64,000 bases of DNA, taken from contig JACJVZ010000003.1 in assembly GCA_020637445.1 (NCBI GenBank), positions 186,001-250,000 of the forward strand, in the 5' to 3' direction. The first letter of the stretch is position 1. Each line of letters begins with the position of its first letter. The stretch is from Calditrichota bacterium. Lineage in GTDB: Bacteria > Electryoneota > RPQS01. The position numbers and the translations under genes are program-made. The notes under the pieces were generated by a model that was given only the letters and a program-made list of their open reading frames with translations, was not told where the DNA came from and did no database searches. This document shows, piece after piece, positions 7,850-16,545 of this stretch.

Positions 7850-9361
7850 ATGAGTTTCCCCGCACATAAGTTGGTGTGGCCGGAAGATACCTATAATCTC
7901 GAGCTACTCTCGCATGTTCATCCGGCGGAGTATGTCAATCCGAAACCTGAGGGCCGCTACAACTTGGTGGTAATTGGTGGAGGAACGGCGGGATTGGTGA
8001 CGGCGGTCGGCGCAGCGGGACTGGGAGCCAAGGTCGCGCTTGTCGAACGGCATTTGCTGGGAGGAGATTGTCTTAATGTGGGATGCGTTCCATCCAAGGC
8101 TTTGATTCGCGCGGCGCGAGCGGCACACGAGATCAGACGCGCGGCAGAGTTTGGGCTTAAGGTACCGTCTTACGAAGTTGAATTTGCGGCAGTGATGGAG
8201 CGCGTGCGGAAACTTCGCGCGAGAATAGCTCCGGTGGACGGCATCGAATCCCTCAAGGCAAAAGGTGTGGACGTCTATATTGGCGACGGGAAATTTGTCG
8301 ACTCGTCGACCATTGAAGTCGGCGACCGCAAATTGAATTTTGCGCGAGCGGTAATCGCCAGCGGCGCGCGCGCGGCGCGGCCGAAGATTCCGGGGATCGA
8401 AGAGGTCGACCCACTCACGAACGAGAATTTGTTTTGGCTGACTGAATTGCCAAAACGACTCGCAGTAGTCGGCTCGGGTCCGATCGGCGCGGAGATGGCA
8501 CAGGCATTTGCGCGACTGGGAAGTCAGGTGACTATTTACGACCTCAACAGCCGTTTCATGCACCATGAAGATCCGGACGCAAGCGAAATCGTCCGCAAAT
8601 CAATGGAACGTGACGGTGTCCGATTCCGGCTCGGTGTGCAGAAGATGACGTTCGCCAAGCGCGACGGGAACAAGGTGGTCTCATGCGAGATGGAAGGGAA
8701 ATCACTGGAAGACTATTTTGATCACATTCTGATTGGAGTAGGCCGCGCACCGAATGTCGAAGGGATGAATCTTGACAAAGTTGGAGTGGAACACGACCGC
8801 GAGGGAATTCACGTCAACGAGATGCTGCGCACAACCAACCGCAAGATTCTCGCATGCGGCGACGTGGCCTCGAAATACAAGTTTACACATGCGGCGGACG
8901 CGTTGGCGAGACTTGTGATCGGCAACGCTTTGTTTTTCAGCAATGCAAAAGCCTCGGATTTGAATATTCCGTGGGCCACGTACACGGATCCGGAAGTGGC
9001 TCACGTCGGAGTTTATGAGACGTCGGAGGAAGCGAACAAGTTCAATACGATCAAGTTCGAGTTGGTACATCAAGACCGCGCGATTTTGGACGGCGCGGAC
9101 GAAGGATTTATTAAAGTCACGCACGACAAGCGCGGCAACATCAAAGGCGCAACGATTGTATCGGAGCACGCAGGCGAACTGATCGGCGAAATCGTCGTGG
9201 CCATGAACGGCGAAGTGAACTTGAGCAAGATCGCCAATTCGATTCATCCCTATCCGACACAATCGGAGATGATCAAGAAGTGCGGAGACCTGTATCGCAA
9301 GACGTTGTTGACGCCGTCGGTGGCAAAAACATTAAATAGGATATTAAAGTGGAGAAGATAG
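7850..9361 (+). CDS. MerA-like FAD-dependent pyridine nucleotide-disulfide oxidoreductase
   Basis: This 503-residue flavoprotein has a FAD-binding G-G-G-T-A-G (about residue 43), the redox disulfide C74-L-N-V-G-C79, a NAD(P) site G-S-G-P-I-G, and C-terminal H-P-Y-P-T-Q-S-E-M near residue 467. It resembles mercuric reductase, but it lacks the N-terminal HMA domain and the C-terminal vicinal cysteine pair needed to deliver Hg(II). Mercury reduction is therefore unlikely. The ATG at 7850 sits nine bases after GGAAGGAG; an in-frame codon at 7808 lies inside the upstream gene. The tight coupling to TVP38 and the adjacent ArsS arm suggest a redox role in metalloid or lipid chemistry. Confidence 0.85.
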   Translation: MSFPAHKLVWPEDTYNLELLSHVHPAEYVNPKPEGRYNLVVIGGGTAGLVTAVGAAGLGAKVALVERHLLGGDCLNVGCVPSKALIRAARAAHEIRRAAEFGLKVPSYEVEFAAVMERVRKLRARIAPVDGIESLKAKGVDVYIGDGKFVDSSTIEVGDRKLNFARAVIASGARAARPKIPGIEEVDPLTNENLFWLTELPKRLAVVGSGPIGAEMAQAFARLGSQVTIYDLNSRFMHHEDPDASEIVRKSMERDGVRFRLGVQKMTFAKRDGNKVVSCEMEGKSLEDYFDHILIGVGRAPNVEGMNLDKVGVEHDREGIHVNEMLRTTNRKILACGDVASKYKFTHAADALARLVIGNALFFSNAKASDLNIPWATYTDPEVAHVGVYETSEEANKFNTIKFELVHQDRAILDGADEGFIKVTHDKRGNIKGATIVSEHAGELIGEIVVAMNGEVNLSKIANSIHPYPTQSEMIKKCGDLYRKTLLTPSVAKTLNRILKWRR

Positions 9362-9601
9362 CCTCCGTGCGTTGCGAAGCGCTGACGGTGTGATACGGAG
9401 GATGGCCGCGATTCCTTGCCAATGCAGATTGTAAATATGTCACACACAGCCATTCAAAATCGAACAAAGAGTTGAAGTTTCCTATCTCTCGTTTTACATT
9501 GATGACCAGCACATAGTTTAGACGTGGCAACTGCGGGCCGACTCGGACATCTGAGTCTTGCCTGCCAGAAACTTGCCGACCTGAGTCAGACGCGCATATT
9601 G

Positions 9602-9640
9602 CCACCGGTCCCCAGAGGAGGAGACCGGTGGTTTTGTTTT
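9602..9640 (+). terminator. intrinsic terminator
   Basis: A perfect nine-base stem (CCACCGGTC / GACCGGTGG) with a 12-base loop is followed by TTTTGTTTT. It lies 240 bases past the flavoprotein stop, so that transcript would carry a long 3' tail unless another end exists. Confidence 0.75.
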
Positions 9641-9674
9641 CGGAAGGCGCACGCTGTCCGAAACGAAAGAGAGA

Positions 9675-9699
9675 TTCGACAAAATACATAGTTGTCGAA
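9675..9699 (+). promoter_or_regulatory. inverted repeat overlapping the 5' leader of the C39-like gene
   Basis: A perfect eight-base inverted repeat, TTCGACAA and TTGTCGAA separated by nine bases, ends where the ribosome binding site AAAGGAG begins (about 9698-9704). It could be a repressor operator or an mRNA hairpin affecting translation of the gene at 9710. Confidence 0.4.
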
Positions 9700-9709
9700 A
9701 GGAGACGTG

Positions 9710-11887
9710 ATGAAAAAACTCTATTTTTTTGTGTTGAGCTTAATTCTCGTTACTGCTTTTGTCTCGCAGGCTGAAGCTCACTGGGTAACCAAGAACGGAT
9801 ATGAAGACTACGCGCATCACGCGGCCGGAGTGCCGCCGGTGCCGACTTACACCGACGGAATGCCGGATTTCGACCAAAAGCAAGACGCATGGATGAACAG
9901 TTTCAACCAATGGAATTGGTGCGGACCGGTCGCAGTCGGAAATTGTCTGTGGTGGTTTGACTCGAAGTTCGAGATGATCAAAGGCAAATCTCTTCCTCCG
10001 GGAAGTATCGTTCGTCCGCCAACGGTCAGCGACCACTACAGTCTGGTGCACATGCTCGTCGCGGGTGCTGACGATCATGATCCGCAAAACGTGATTCCTT
10101 ATATTACGCTGGTCGGGAATCAAGTGCCGGGCGGAATCGGCGCGGCTGGGATCACGCCGCCGCAAATGAAACAAATGATTGAAAACTACCTTGCTTTGCC
10201 GCAAGTCAGTCTCTACGGCCACTACACGGTAAGAATTATTTGGCAACCGACGTTTGAGCAGATCTATGAGGAAGTTGAGCAGAGTCAAGACGTGATTGTG
10301 CTGCTCGGATTTTGGCAACAAAATCAAGCAGGAATGTGGCAGCGATTCGGCGGGCACTATTTGACCGTGGCAGGAGTGGATTCACAGAATTCAATGCGCA
10401 CGCTGTCGATGAGCGATCCCATGCGCGACGCGGCGGAGATGGGATGGCCGGGAGTGGTTTGGAATGGTTGGTTGATTCCACACATCTTTCCGCCGCCTCA
10501 CGCCGCGAACATACACAATGATGCGGGGAATGTGTCGCACGACTATTACCCGATCGCGGGATCGGGTTCGCCCGGCGGAGTAATTTCGGCATCCGAATAC
10601 GGCCTTGACTTCGGAATTGAGTTTTGGGAAAACTTCATCGGGCAAAACACGCCCGATCCGCTGCAGCAGTTTTCGGCGATGTACGACCCGAATCTCCCGG
10701 TACACACGGAGCTTGAAGCGATTGTCGTGATTTGCCCGAACTTCGACTACGGTGATTTGGGTCAAGACTATCCGACGATTGACATCGAGTCGTGCGGACC
10801 GGCGCATCCGTTGTCGGACAAGGCATGGCTGGGCGATTGTGTCGACGCAGAGATTCAGCCGAGAATTTTCAATTTGGACAATTGTGACGACGGAGTGAAT
10901 TTCGTGAATTTGCCGTGGACTCCGGGAGACGTGGAACAGGTGGACGTCTTTGTCTCCACCGGCGCACACTACCAAGGTGAATCATTGTACTTGAACGCAT
11001 GGAAAGACGGCAACATCGACGGCGATTTTGACGACATCGACATGAACGACGGGATCATGGATGACGAATGGGTTATACAGGATCAGCCGGTGGCGGCGGG
11101 CCTAAACTCGTTTGCGTTCGTGGATCCGGGTCCGGTTCAAACTGGGCACTGGGATCCGTATGATTTGGTCATGCGTTTCCGCTTGACCAGCCAGCCCGTG
11201 GGGCGCTACGGCTACGGGGGATTTTGGGCCGGTGGTGTGTCGAACGGTCTCGGGACTTACGACATTGATTGGGTTCTCGGTGAAGTGGAAGACTACGTTC
11301 TCCGCGACATGCAGCTTGCCGTCGAGCTTTTGTCCTTCGCGGCAATCGCGGGCGACCGACGAATTGATTTGGAGTGGACCACTGCCAGCGAGCAAGACGT
11401 GGACTATTTCATGCTTGAACGCTCGCCGGACTTGATCGACTGGACGGATATCGCACATGCGGCAAGTCAAGGCAACAGCGGGGCACCACAATACTATGAT
11501 TATCTCGATCTGAATGTCGAAAACGGACAACAGTATGTGTACAGGCTGAGTGCATGCGACGTGAACGGAGCCATTTCACTTCTTGCGACGACGTCCGCGA
11601 CACCGTGGCCGTTGGGATTGCCGCGCGAGTTCGTTCTTGAGCAAAACTATCCGAATCCGTTCAACTCGTATACTCAAATTCGCTATGCTTTGCCTGAAGA
11701 TGGACATGTCAGATTGCTGGTTTACAACATGACCGGCCAGATTGTGAAAACGCTGCTTGACGCGTATGTTCATGCCGGGTACTACAACGTCTCGTTTGAT
11801 GCGACCGATCTTGCGAGCGGGTTGTACTTGTACAAGCTTGAGGCCGGACCTTACACAGAGACCCGCAAGATGGTATTGATCAGATAA
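9710..11887 (+). CDS. secreted C39-like peptidase/GEVED-domain protein with T9SS sorting domain
   Basis: The 725-residue protein has a signal peptide (M-K-K-L-Y-F-F-V-L-S to A-E-A). A papain-like C39-type region follows, with Cys71 in W-N-W-C-G-P-V-A-V-G-N-C and His216 in F-G-G-H-Y-L-T-V-A-G. Next come S-M-S-D-P-M, a GEVED-like beta domain (W-V-L-G-E-V-E-D-Y, about residue 525), an FN3-like domain (about 540-640) and a C-terminal sorting domain (E-Q-N-Y-P-N-P-F-N, then K-M-V-L-I-R). The Cys-His pair suggests a secreted cysteine peptidase anchored at the cell surface, though activity is unproven. The ATG at 9710 has AAAGGAG upstream; TTG at 9692 is less likely. Confidence 0.75.
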   Translation: MKKLYFFVLSLILVTAFVSQAEAHWVTKNGYEDYAHHAAGVPPVPTYTDGMPDFDQKQDAWMNSFNQWNWCGPVAVGNCLWWFDSKFEMIKGKSLPPGSIVRPPTVSDHYSLVHMLVAGADDHDPQNVIPYITLVGNQVPGGIGAAGITPPQMKQMIENYLALPQVSLYGHYTVRIIWQPTFEQIYEEVEQSQDVIVLLGFWQQNQAGMWQRFGGHYLTVAGVDSQNSMRTLSMSDPMRDAAEMGWPGVVWNGWLIPHIFPPPHAANIHNDAGNVSHDYYPIAGSGSPGGVISASEYGLDFGIEFWENFIGQNTPDPLQQFSAMYDPNLPVHTELEAIVVICPNFDYGDLGQDYPTIDIESCGPAHPLSDKAWLGDCVDAEIQPRIFNLDNCDDGVNFVNLPWTPGDVEQVDVFVSTGAHYQGESLYLNAWKDGNIDGDFDDIDMNDGIMDDEWVIQDQPVAAGLNSFAFVDPGPVQTGHWDPYDLVMRFRLTSQPVGRYGYGGFWAGGVSNGLGTYDIDWVLGEVEDYVLRDMQLAVELLSFAAIAGDRRIDLEWTTASEQDVDYFMLERSPDLIDWTDIAHAASQGNSGAPQYYDYLDLNVENGQQYVYRLSACDVNGAISLLATTSATPWPLGLPREFVLEQNYPNPFNSYTQIRYALPEDGHVRLLVYNMTGQIVKTLLDAYVHAGYYNVSFDATDLASGLYLYKLEAGPYTETRKMVLIR

Positions 11888-11923
11888 CGTGACTGTTGGA
11901 AATGACTTGCGGATGGCGAAAGA

Positions 11924-11952
11924 TGAAGGCTCGGCGTCGTGTCGAGCCTTCA
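11924..11952 (+). terminator. hairpin, possible terminator
   Basis: A ten-base stem (TGAAGGCTCG / CGAGCCTTCA) with a nine-base loop lies 37 bases past the stop of the C39-like gene. The following T tract is weak (TTCTGCC), so termination efficiency is uncertain. Confidence 0.55.
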
Positions 11953-12179
11953 TTCTGCCGGAACGTGGTCATTGCGTGCTATGAATCACACAACGCTTGG
12001 AAGTTCCGTATTTGTTTTGTGTTCACATTGACAGATCAAGATCCCCGATTAGTATGTGCGCGCGATAGCGAGTTTTGCGCAACAATCAGCATGTGCAGCA
12101 TAAAATATTCCCAAAAGGGGAAAGAAACTGAAGGAGTTGAGATCGAGTCCAAGGAGTATAAGCCGAAATGGAGGTTGTG

Positions 12180-13766
12180 ATGCAGAAGATATTCCTTTCC
12201 ATATTGCTCATCGCACTGACTCTCGGGCTGCTGTCGAGCTGTTCTACGCGGGACAAATCAAAGATCCCGATCACCACAAAGTCGTCGCAGGCGCGGGCGT
12301 TGTTTGAAGAAGGCATGGCGCTGTGCGACCGCTTCCACCATGACGAAGCCCGTCAATGTATGGAGGAAGCCATCGAGATCGATCCGGAGTTCGCTTTGGG
12401 ATACCTTGGACTTGCCTGTTCGGATTTGCGGCGCGGCGCACAGTATGCTTCTCTGCAGCAGGCCGACGATCTGGCGCGCCCGATGATTCGCAAGGCTCCT
12501 CCGAGTATTTTGCTGGGCGTATCCGTGTTAGGGAATGAAGACGAGGACTTTCTCGGTCGAGCGGGACAATTGCTTGACAAAGTTTCCACGGCGGAAAGGT
12601 TGTGGATAAACGGACTGAGATTGTCCGCTGAAGGCGACAGATCGGGAGCGGTGAACAGCTTCGTTGGACTGGCGATGATGTACCCGCAGGACCCGCTTGC
12701 ACACCGCTTGTTGGGCGACTGTTATTTGAGATTCGGAATGCCGGACAGTGCGATAGCCTCCTACGAGCGGGCACTGGCTATTGATTCGTCCATGGCGATC
12801 GTCTACAACATGCTGGGATACGAGTATCAAGCCGTGGGGCGCAAACAAGATGCGGAGCAGATGTTCGCAAAATACGCGGAGCTGCTTCCCGAGGAGCCGA
12901 ATCCGCAGGACTCATACGCGGAGTTTCTTTTGCGCGACGGCCGCTACGAAGAATCGCTCGACCTCTATCGGAAAGCTCTCGAGTTGGATCCGGGTTTCAC
13001 AAATTCGCGAGTCGGTGCGGCAACGGATCTTGCATTGATGGAGAAATACAGTGAGGCGTTGGCGGAGCTTGATCCGAAGATGGACATTGCGAGAACTGGG
13101 CAAGACCGGTTGGCGATTGAAGGAGCAAAAGCCGTAACCTATGCATACGCGCATGATTTGAAGAAGTGCCTGACGACATTCAAGAAACGCGGAGAAACAA
13201 TAGACATCGAACTCGAACCGGTTGACGCGGCGTACAATTACGACATTTGCGGCGAGATTTACGCGTACGAAGGCAAGCAACGGGACGCCGAGGAGATGTT
13301 TAAGACTTCGTTGGCAATTATTCGGTCTTCCGATCTTCCGAAAGCAGTCAAGGAGCAGTACGAAATCTATCATCGTATCCGGCGCAGTATCTATATCGAT
13401 TTGCCCGCCGGAGATGTGGACCGTGCCGAGCGGCAATTGCAGCAACTTGAGTACAAAACGGGTACAATGTCTGACCTCGTGACCAAGGCCGCTTTGGAAT
13501 CGGCATTGCACATTCTGCGGGGGATGATTGCCTTCGACCAGAAGGATTACGAATTAGCCGCGGACGAGTTCAAGCTGACGCGCGATCCTTCCGCCGAGGT
13601 CTCGTACTATCTTGGCATGTGCTGTGAAAAATTGGGAGACACGGAAGGAGCTGCGGACTGCTACCGGAAGGCTATGGTGGTGCGAAAGCTGCTGGACCTG
13701 CCGCACGCGCTGTATTTTTCAAAGGCGGAAGCGGCCCTGGGACGCGTCGAGCCTCCGATTGCATAG
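12180..13766 (+). CDS. TPR-repeat lipoprotein
   Basis: The 528-residue product starts with a lipoprotein signal ending L-L-S-S-C. It then consists of tetratricopeptide repeats, for example A-R-A-L-F-E-E-G-M-A-L, D-E-A-R-Q-C-M-E-E-A-I-E-I-D-P, A-I-A-S-Y-E-R-A-L-A-I-D and E-S-L-D-L-Y-R-K-A-L-E-L-D-P-G. Such proteins are scaffolds for envelope complexes; no partner is visible here. The ATG at 12180 is preceded by GGAGG, and the upstream in-frame ATG at 12168 would place the ribosome binding site inside the gene. No enzymatic domain was seen. Confidence 0.8.
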   Translation: MQKIFLSILLIALTLGLLSSCSTRDKSKIPITTKSSQARALFEEGMALCDRFHHDEARQCMEEAIEIDPEFALGYLGLACSDLRRGAQYASLQQADDLARPMIRKAPPSILLGVSVLGNEDEDFLGRAGQLLDKVSTAERLWINGLRLSAEGDRSGAVNSFVGLAMMYPQDPLAHRLLGDCYLRFGMPDSAIASYERALAIDSSMAIVYNMLGYEYQAVGRKQDAEQMFAKYAELLPEEPNPQDSYAEFLLRDGRYEESLDLYRKALELDPGFTNSRVGAATDLALMEKYSEALAELDPKMDIARTGQDRLAIEGAKAVTYAYAHDLKKCLTTFKKRGETIDIELEPVDAAYNYDICGEIYAYEGKQRDAEEMFKTSLAIIRSSDLPKAVKEQYEIYHRIRRSIYIDLPAGDVDRAERQLQQLEYKTGTMSDLVTKAALESALHILRGMIAFDQKDYELAADEFKLTRDPSAEVSYYLGMCCEKLGDTEGAADCYRKAMVVRKLLDLPHALYFSKAEAALGRVEPPIA

Positions 13767-13800
13767 CCGCGAAATCGACAAAACTTGCCTGTTGGAACTG

Positions 13801-13833
13801 CCCCCTGAAGACACCTATTTTCGGGGGGTTTTT
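13801..13833 (+). terminator. intrinsic terminator
   Basis: CCCCCTGAA pairs with TTCGGGGGG over nine positions (one G-T wobble) around a ten-base loop and is followed by TTTTT. It lies 35 bases past the TPR lipoprotein stop. Confidence 0.75.
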
Positions 13834-14047
13834 CCGTTATTTTCTACGGCTGTCGTGCCTGGTGGCCTCCCAGAAACTCTTACATTGTGTGAAGCGGGTT
13901 AGAAAGCACTCAGAAGTGGCATCAATACAAGAAGTTGAATTTGATGGGTCAGCTGAGATTTGTGGCAAAATGCGGTTGTCACTCTGCGACGAGTTAACTA
14001 TATTTAGCCGACTTGCTATGGTATCAATCTCGACACACGGAGGAAAG

Positions 14048-16351
14048 ATGAGACGTTTCTTGATGATTTTGGCGGCCATGCTGATGGTCGCTTCATTGGG
14101 GTTTGCACAGGTGCCGGGCTCGGTGGTGATCACCGAAGTCATGTACGACGACACGGCCTCGACGGACGCAGAGTGGGTTGAAATTCACAACACGACGAGC
14201 GCGGCCATCGACATTTCGGGCTGGGTTCTGTTGGATGACAGCGTTTACCCCGCGGATGGCGGCGAAGGTGCAATTCAGGTACCCGATGCGACGATTCTTG
14301 GTGCGGATGAGTACGCAGTGCTCTGCCGCGTTGATCTTCCCGAAATTACGGGCGAAATTCTTTGCACTCAAATCACGAACACTTGGACGCTGGGCAATAG
14401 CGGCGACAATCTTGGCCTGTACAGTGCCGCAGACGGCGGGGTTCTGATTGACGGTTCTCTGACGGTCAGCTACCCGGACCTTGCTGGCACGAATGCCGGC
14501 AACTCGATTGAAAAGTGTGATCCGAACTCTTTGTGGACGGGCGACGCCGCGGCGTGGCACGAATCGACCAATGAGTTTGCGACGAGCGGCCGCTACCGTC
14601 ATTGCACGCCGGGCTTTGCCAACAGCATGTGCGATGACACGGATCCGCCGACGATCGCGTCTTGCTTGGCACTTTCGGCTACGGAAATCGACGTGCTTTT
14701 CAGCGAAAACGTTGAAGAAGTTACCGCTGAAACCGAAGCCTATTATGTCATTACCCCGGGTGGATTTTCGCCGGACACGGTGAAGCGCGACGAAACGAAC
14801 TTCTCGCTTGTGCATTTGATCTTTGCATCGCACCTGCCCAACAATTCTTACACCGTGACCGTGAACGGCGTGGAAGACATGTTCGGCAATGCCGCTGAAA
14901 ACGCAGTTTGCGATTTTACGGTGAACATTTCCGTCCAGCCGTGCGACGTGGTGATCACGGAAATTATGTATGACGACACGGCTTCGACGGATGCGGAGTG
15001 GGTTGAAATTTACAACAGAACAACGCTTCCGATCGACATTTCCGGTTGGGTGCTGACCGACGATAACGTTTACCCCGGCGACGGCGGCGAAGGCGTCATC
15101 GAAGTACCGAGCGGCACGATTTTGCTCGGCCATCAATACGCCGTTCTTTGCAAGGTTGATCTGCCGGAAATCACGGGGGAGATCATCTGCACGCAGATCA
15201 CCGGTTCGTGGGGATTGGGCAACAGCGGCGACAACCTCGCTCTGTTCACGGCGGCGGTCGACGGCCAGTTGGTGGACGGTTCTTTAACTGAGTTCTATCC
15301 TGACCTGTCTTCGAGCAATCAGGGCAACTCGATTGAAAAGTGTGATCAATCGTCTTGCTGGTCAAGCGATCCTGCGGACTGGACCGAATGTTTGATTGAG
15401 TTTGCGACGGTAGGTCAGTATCGTCACTGCACGCCGAATATGACACCGGGTTTCTGCTGTAACGATCCGGCGACGACTTCTATTGCAGTTGAAGTTGCAG
15501 GACCGCCGACGTGGTCTTACTTGGTTCGTTTGCACAGCGGCTGCATCAGCCAAGTTGCATTTACGAATTTCTGCGCAGGTACGTTCGGTTCGGTGTCCGA
15601 TAGAGCGTTGGCCCTCGGCTGGTCAGTGCTTCCGGACGGTGACGGCAACGACGGCGACTCGATTATTTTTGTCGGCCCGGGTACTCCGCTCGATGCTCCC
15701 GACTCTTTGACGGGAATTAATCTGCACCACCCGTCCTGCGCGGCACTGGTAAATTGGAGCGCTGGCGAAAACTCCGGCACAATCGACGGTCCTCTGCCGG
15801 TTGAGTTTGGGTCGTTCAGCGCAGTGGCCGGAAACGGCGAAGTTGCGCTGTCGTGGAACACGGCTTCGGAAGAAGATATGGACAAGTTCGAAATTCGCCG
15901 CGACGGCCAGATGATTGCAAACATCACCGCGACGAACAACGCTTCGGGTTCGACCTACAACTTCACGGACAACACGGTGACGAACGACGTGACCTATTCC
16001 TACGAACTGACGGGTGTTTCGCTGAACGGCGAGCGCGAAGTATTGGCGACGGCTTCGGCCACGCCGAGCAGCGGCGCATCGGTGGTGAGCGAATTTGCTC
16101 TGTATCAGAACTTCCCGAATCCGTTCAACCCGGAAACGTCGATCCGTTTCGACTTGGCCGAAGCCTCGAACGTGACTTTGACGATTTTCAACATCGCAGG
16201 TCAGGAAGTTGCGACCTTGGTGAACGGCAACATGAACGCGGGCGCGCACACCGTCAGCTTTGACGGCGCGAACCTGACGTCTGGTGTGTATCTCTACCGT
16301 TTGACGGCGGGCGAGTTCACGTCGACGATGAAGATGATGCTTCTAAAATAG
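14048..16351 (+). CDS. secreted protein with two lamin-tail domains and T9SS sorting domain
   Basis: The 767-residue protein begins with a signal peptide (M-R-R-F-L-M-I-L-A-A to G-F-A). Two closely similar lamin-tail domains follow, at about residues 22-195 and 300-475. Each opens with V-V-I-T-E-(V/I)-M-Y-D-D-T-A-S-T-D-A-E-W and ends C-T-P. Between them lies an SbsA/Big_5-like Ig domain (F-S-E-N-V-E-E-V). Downstream come an FN3-like linker and a sorting domain (L-Y-Q-N-F-P-N-P-F-N, ending K-M-M-L-L-K). The ATG at 14048 has GGAGGAAAG upstream. It is probably a surface or extracellular structural or adhesive protein. Confidence 0.8.
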   Translation: MRRFLMILAAMLMVASLGFAQVPGSVVITEVMYDDTASTDAEWVEIHNTTSAAIDISGWVLLDDSVYPADGGEGAIQVPDATILGADEYAVLCRVDLPEITGEILCTQITNTWTLGNSGDNLGLYSAADGGVLIDGSLTVSYPDLAGTNAGNSIEKCDPNSLWTGDAAAWHESTNEFATSGRYRHCTPGFANSMCDDTDPPTIASCLALSATEIDVLFSENVEEVTAETEAYYVITPGGFSPDTVKRDETNFSLVHLIFASHLPNNSYTVTVNGVEDMFGNAAENAVCDFTVNISVQPCDVVITEIMYDDTASTDAEWVEIYNRTTLPIDISGWVLTDDNVYPGDGGEGVIEVPSGTILLGHQYAVLCKVDLPEITGEIICTQITGSWGLGNSGDNLALFTAAVDGQLVDGSLTEFYPDLSSSNQGNSIEKCDQSSCWSSDPADWTECLIEFATVGQYRHCTPNMTPGFCCNDPATTSIAVEVAGPPTWSYLVRLHSGCISQVAFTNFCAGTFGSVSDRALALGWSVLPDGDGNDGDSIIFVGPGTPLDAPDSLTGINLHHPSCAALVNWSAGENSGTIDGPLPVEFGSFSAVAGNGEVALSWNTASEEDMDKFEIRRDGQMIANITATNNASGSTYNFTDNTVTNDVTYSYELTGVSLNGEREVLATASATPSSGASVVSEFALYQNFPNPFNPETSIRFDLAEASNVTLTIFNIAGQEVATLVNGNMNAGAHTVSFDGANLTSGVYLYRLTAGEFTSTMKMMLLK

Positions 16352-16420
16352 CCGGCGTAGACGCTGGACCCGGTGACGCTGGCGCGAAACGCTGAACGTC
16401 GCGGGTAAGCAAGTGAATAG

Positions 16421-16457
16421 AAGCGGGGCGAACCTACGTGGTTCGCCCCGCTTTTTT
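16421..16457 (+). terminator. intrinsic terminator
   Basis: A perfect 13-base stem (AAGCGGGGCGAAC / GTTCGCCCCGCTT) with loop CTACGTG is followed by a run of T. It lies about 70 bases past the lamin-tail gene. Confidence 0.85.
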
Positions 16458-16545
16458 ATGCACAATCCTAACTTTTTGCAAACTCATTTTATACAATTCC
16501 GGTGTATATTCCGCATAACAAAAATGCCAAAGCCGGAGATTCCGC

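Larger units (their letters stand above)
9362..9709. other. intergenic region with hairpins
   Basis: No credible gene is seen here. The reading frame on the minus strand (9273-9689) overlaps the flavoprotein gene and has no family-like motif. The stretch holds a strong terminator (9602-9640) and an inverted repeat next to the following ribosome binding site (9675-9699). Confidence 0.5.

Noticed and set aside
7850..9361. Calling the flavoprotein a mercuric reductase
   Set aside because: The HMA domain and the C-terminal Cys pair needed for mercury are absent, so only MerA-like fold membership is supported.
9273..9689. 138-residue open frame on the minus strand
   Set aside because: It overlaps the flavoprotein gene, crosses the terminator at 9602 and has a composition typical of antisense frames.
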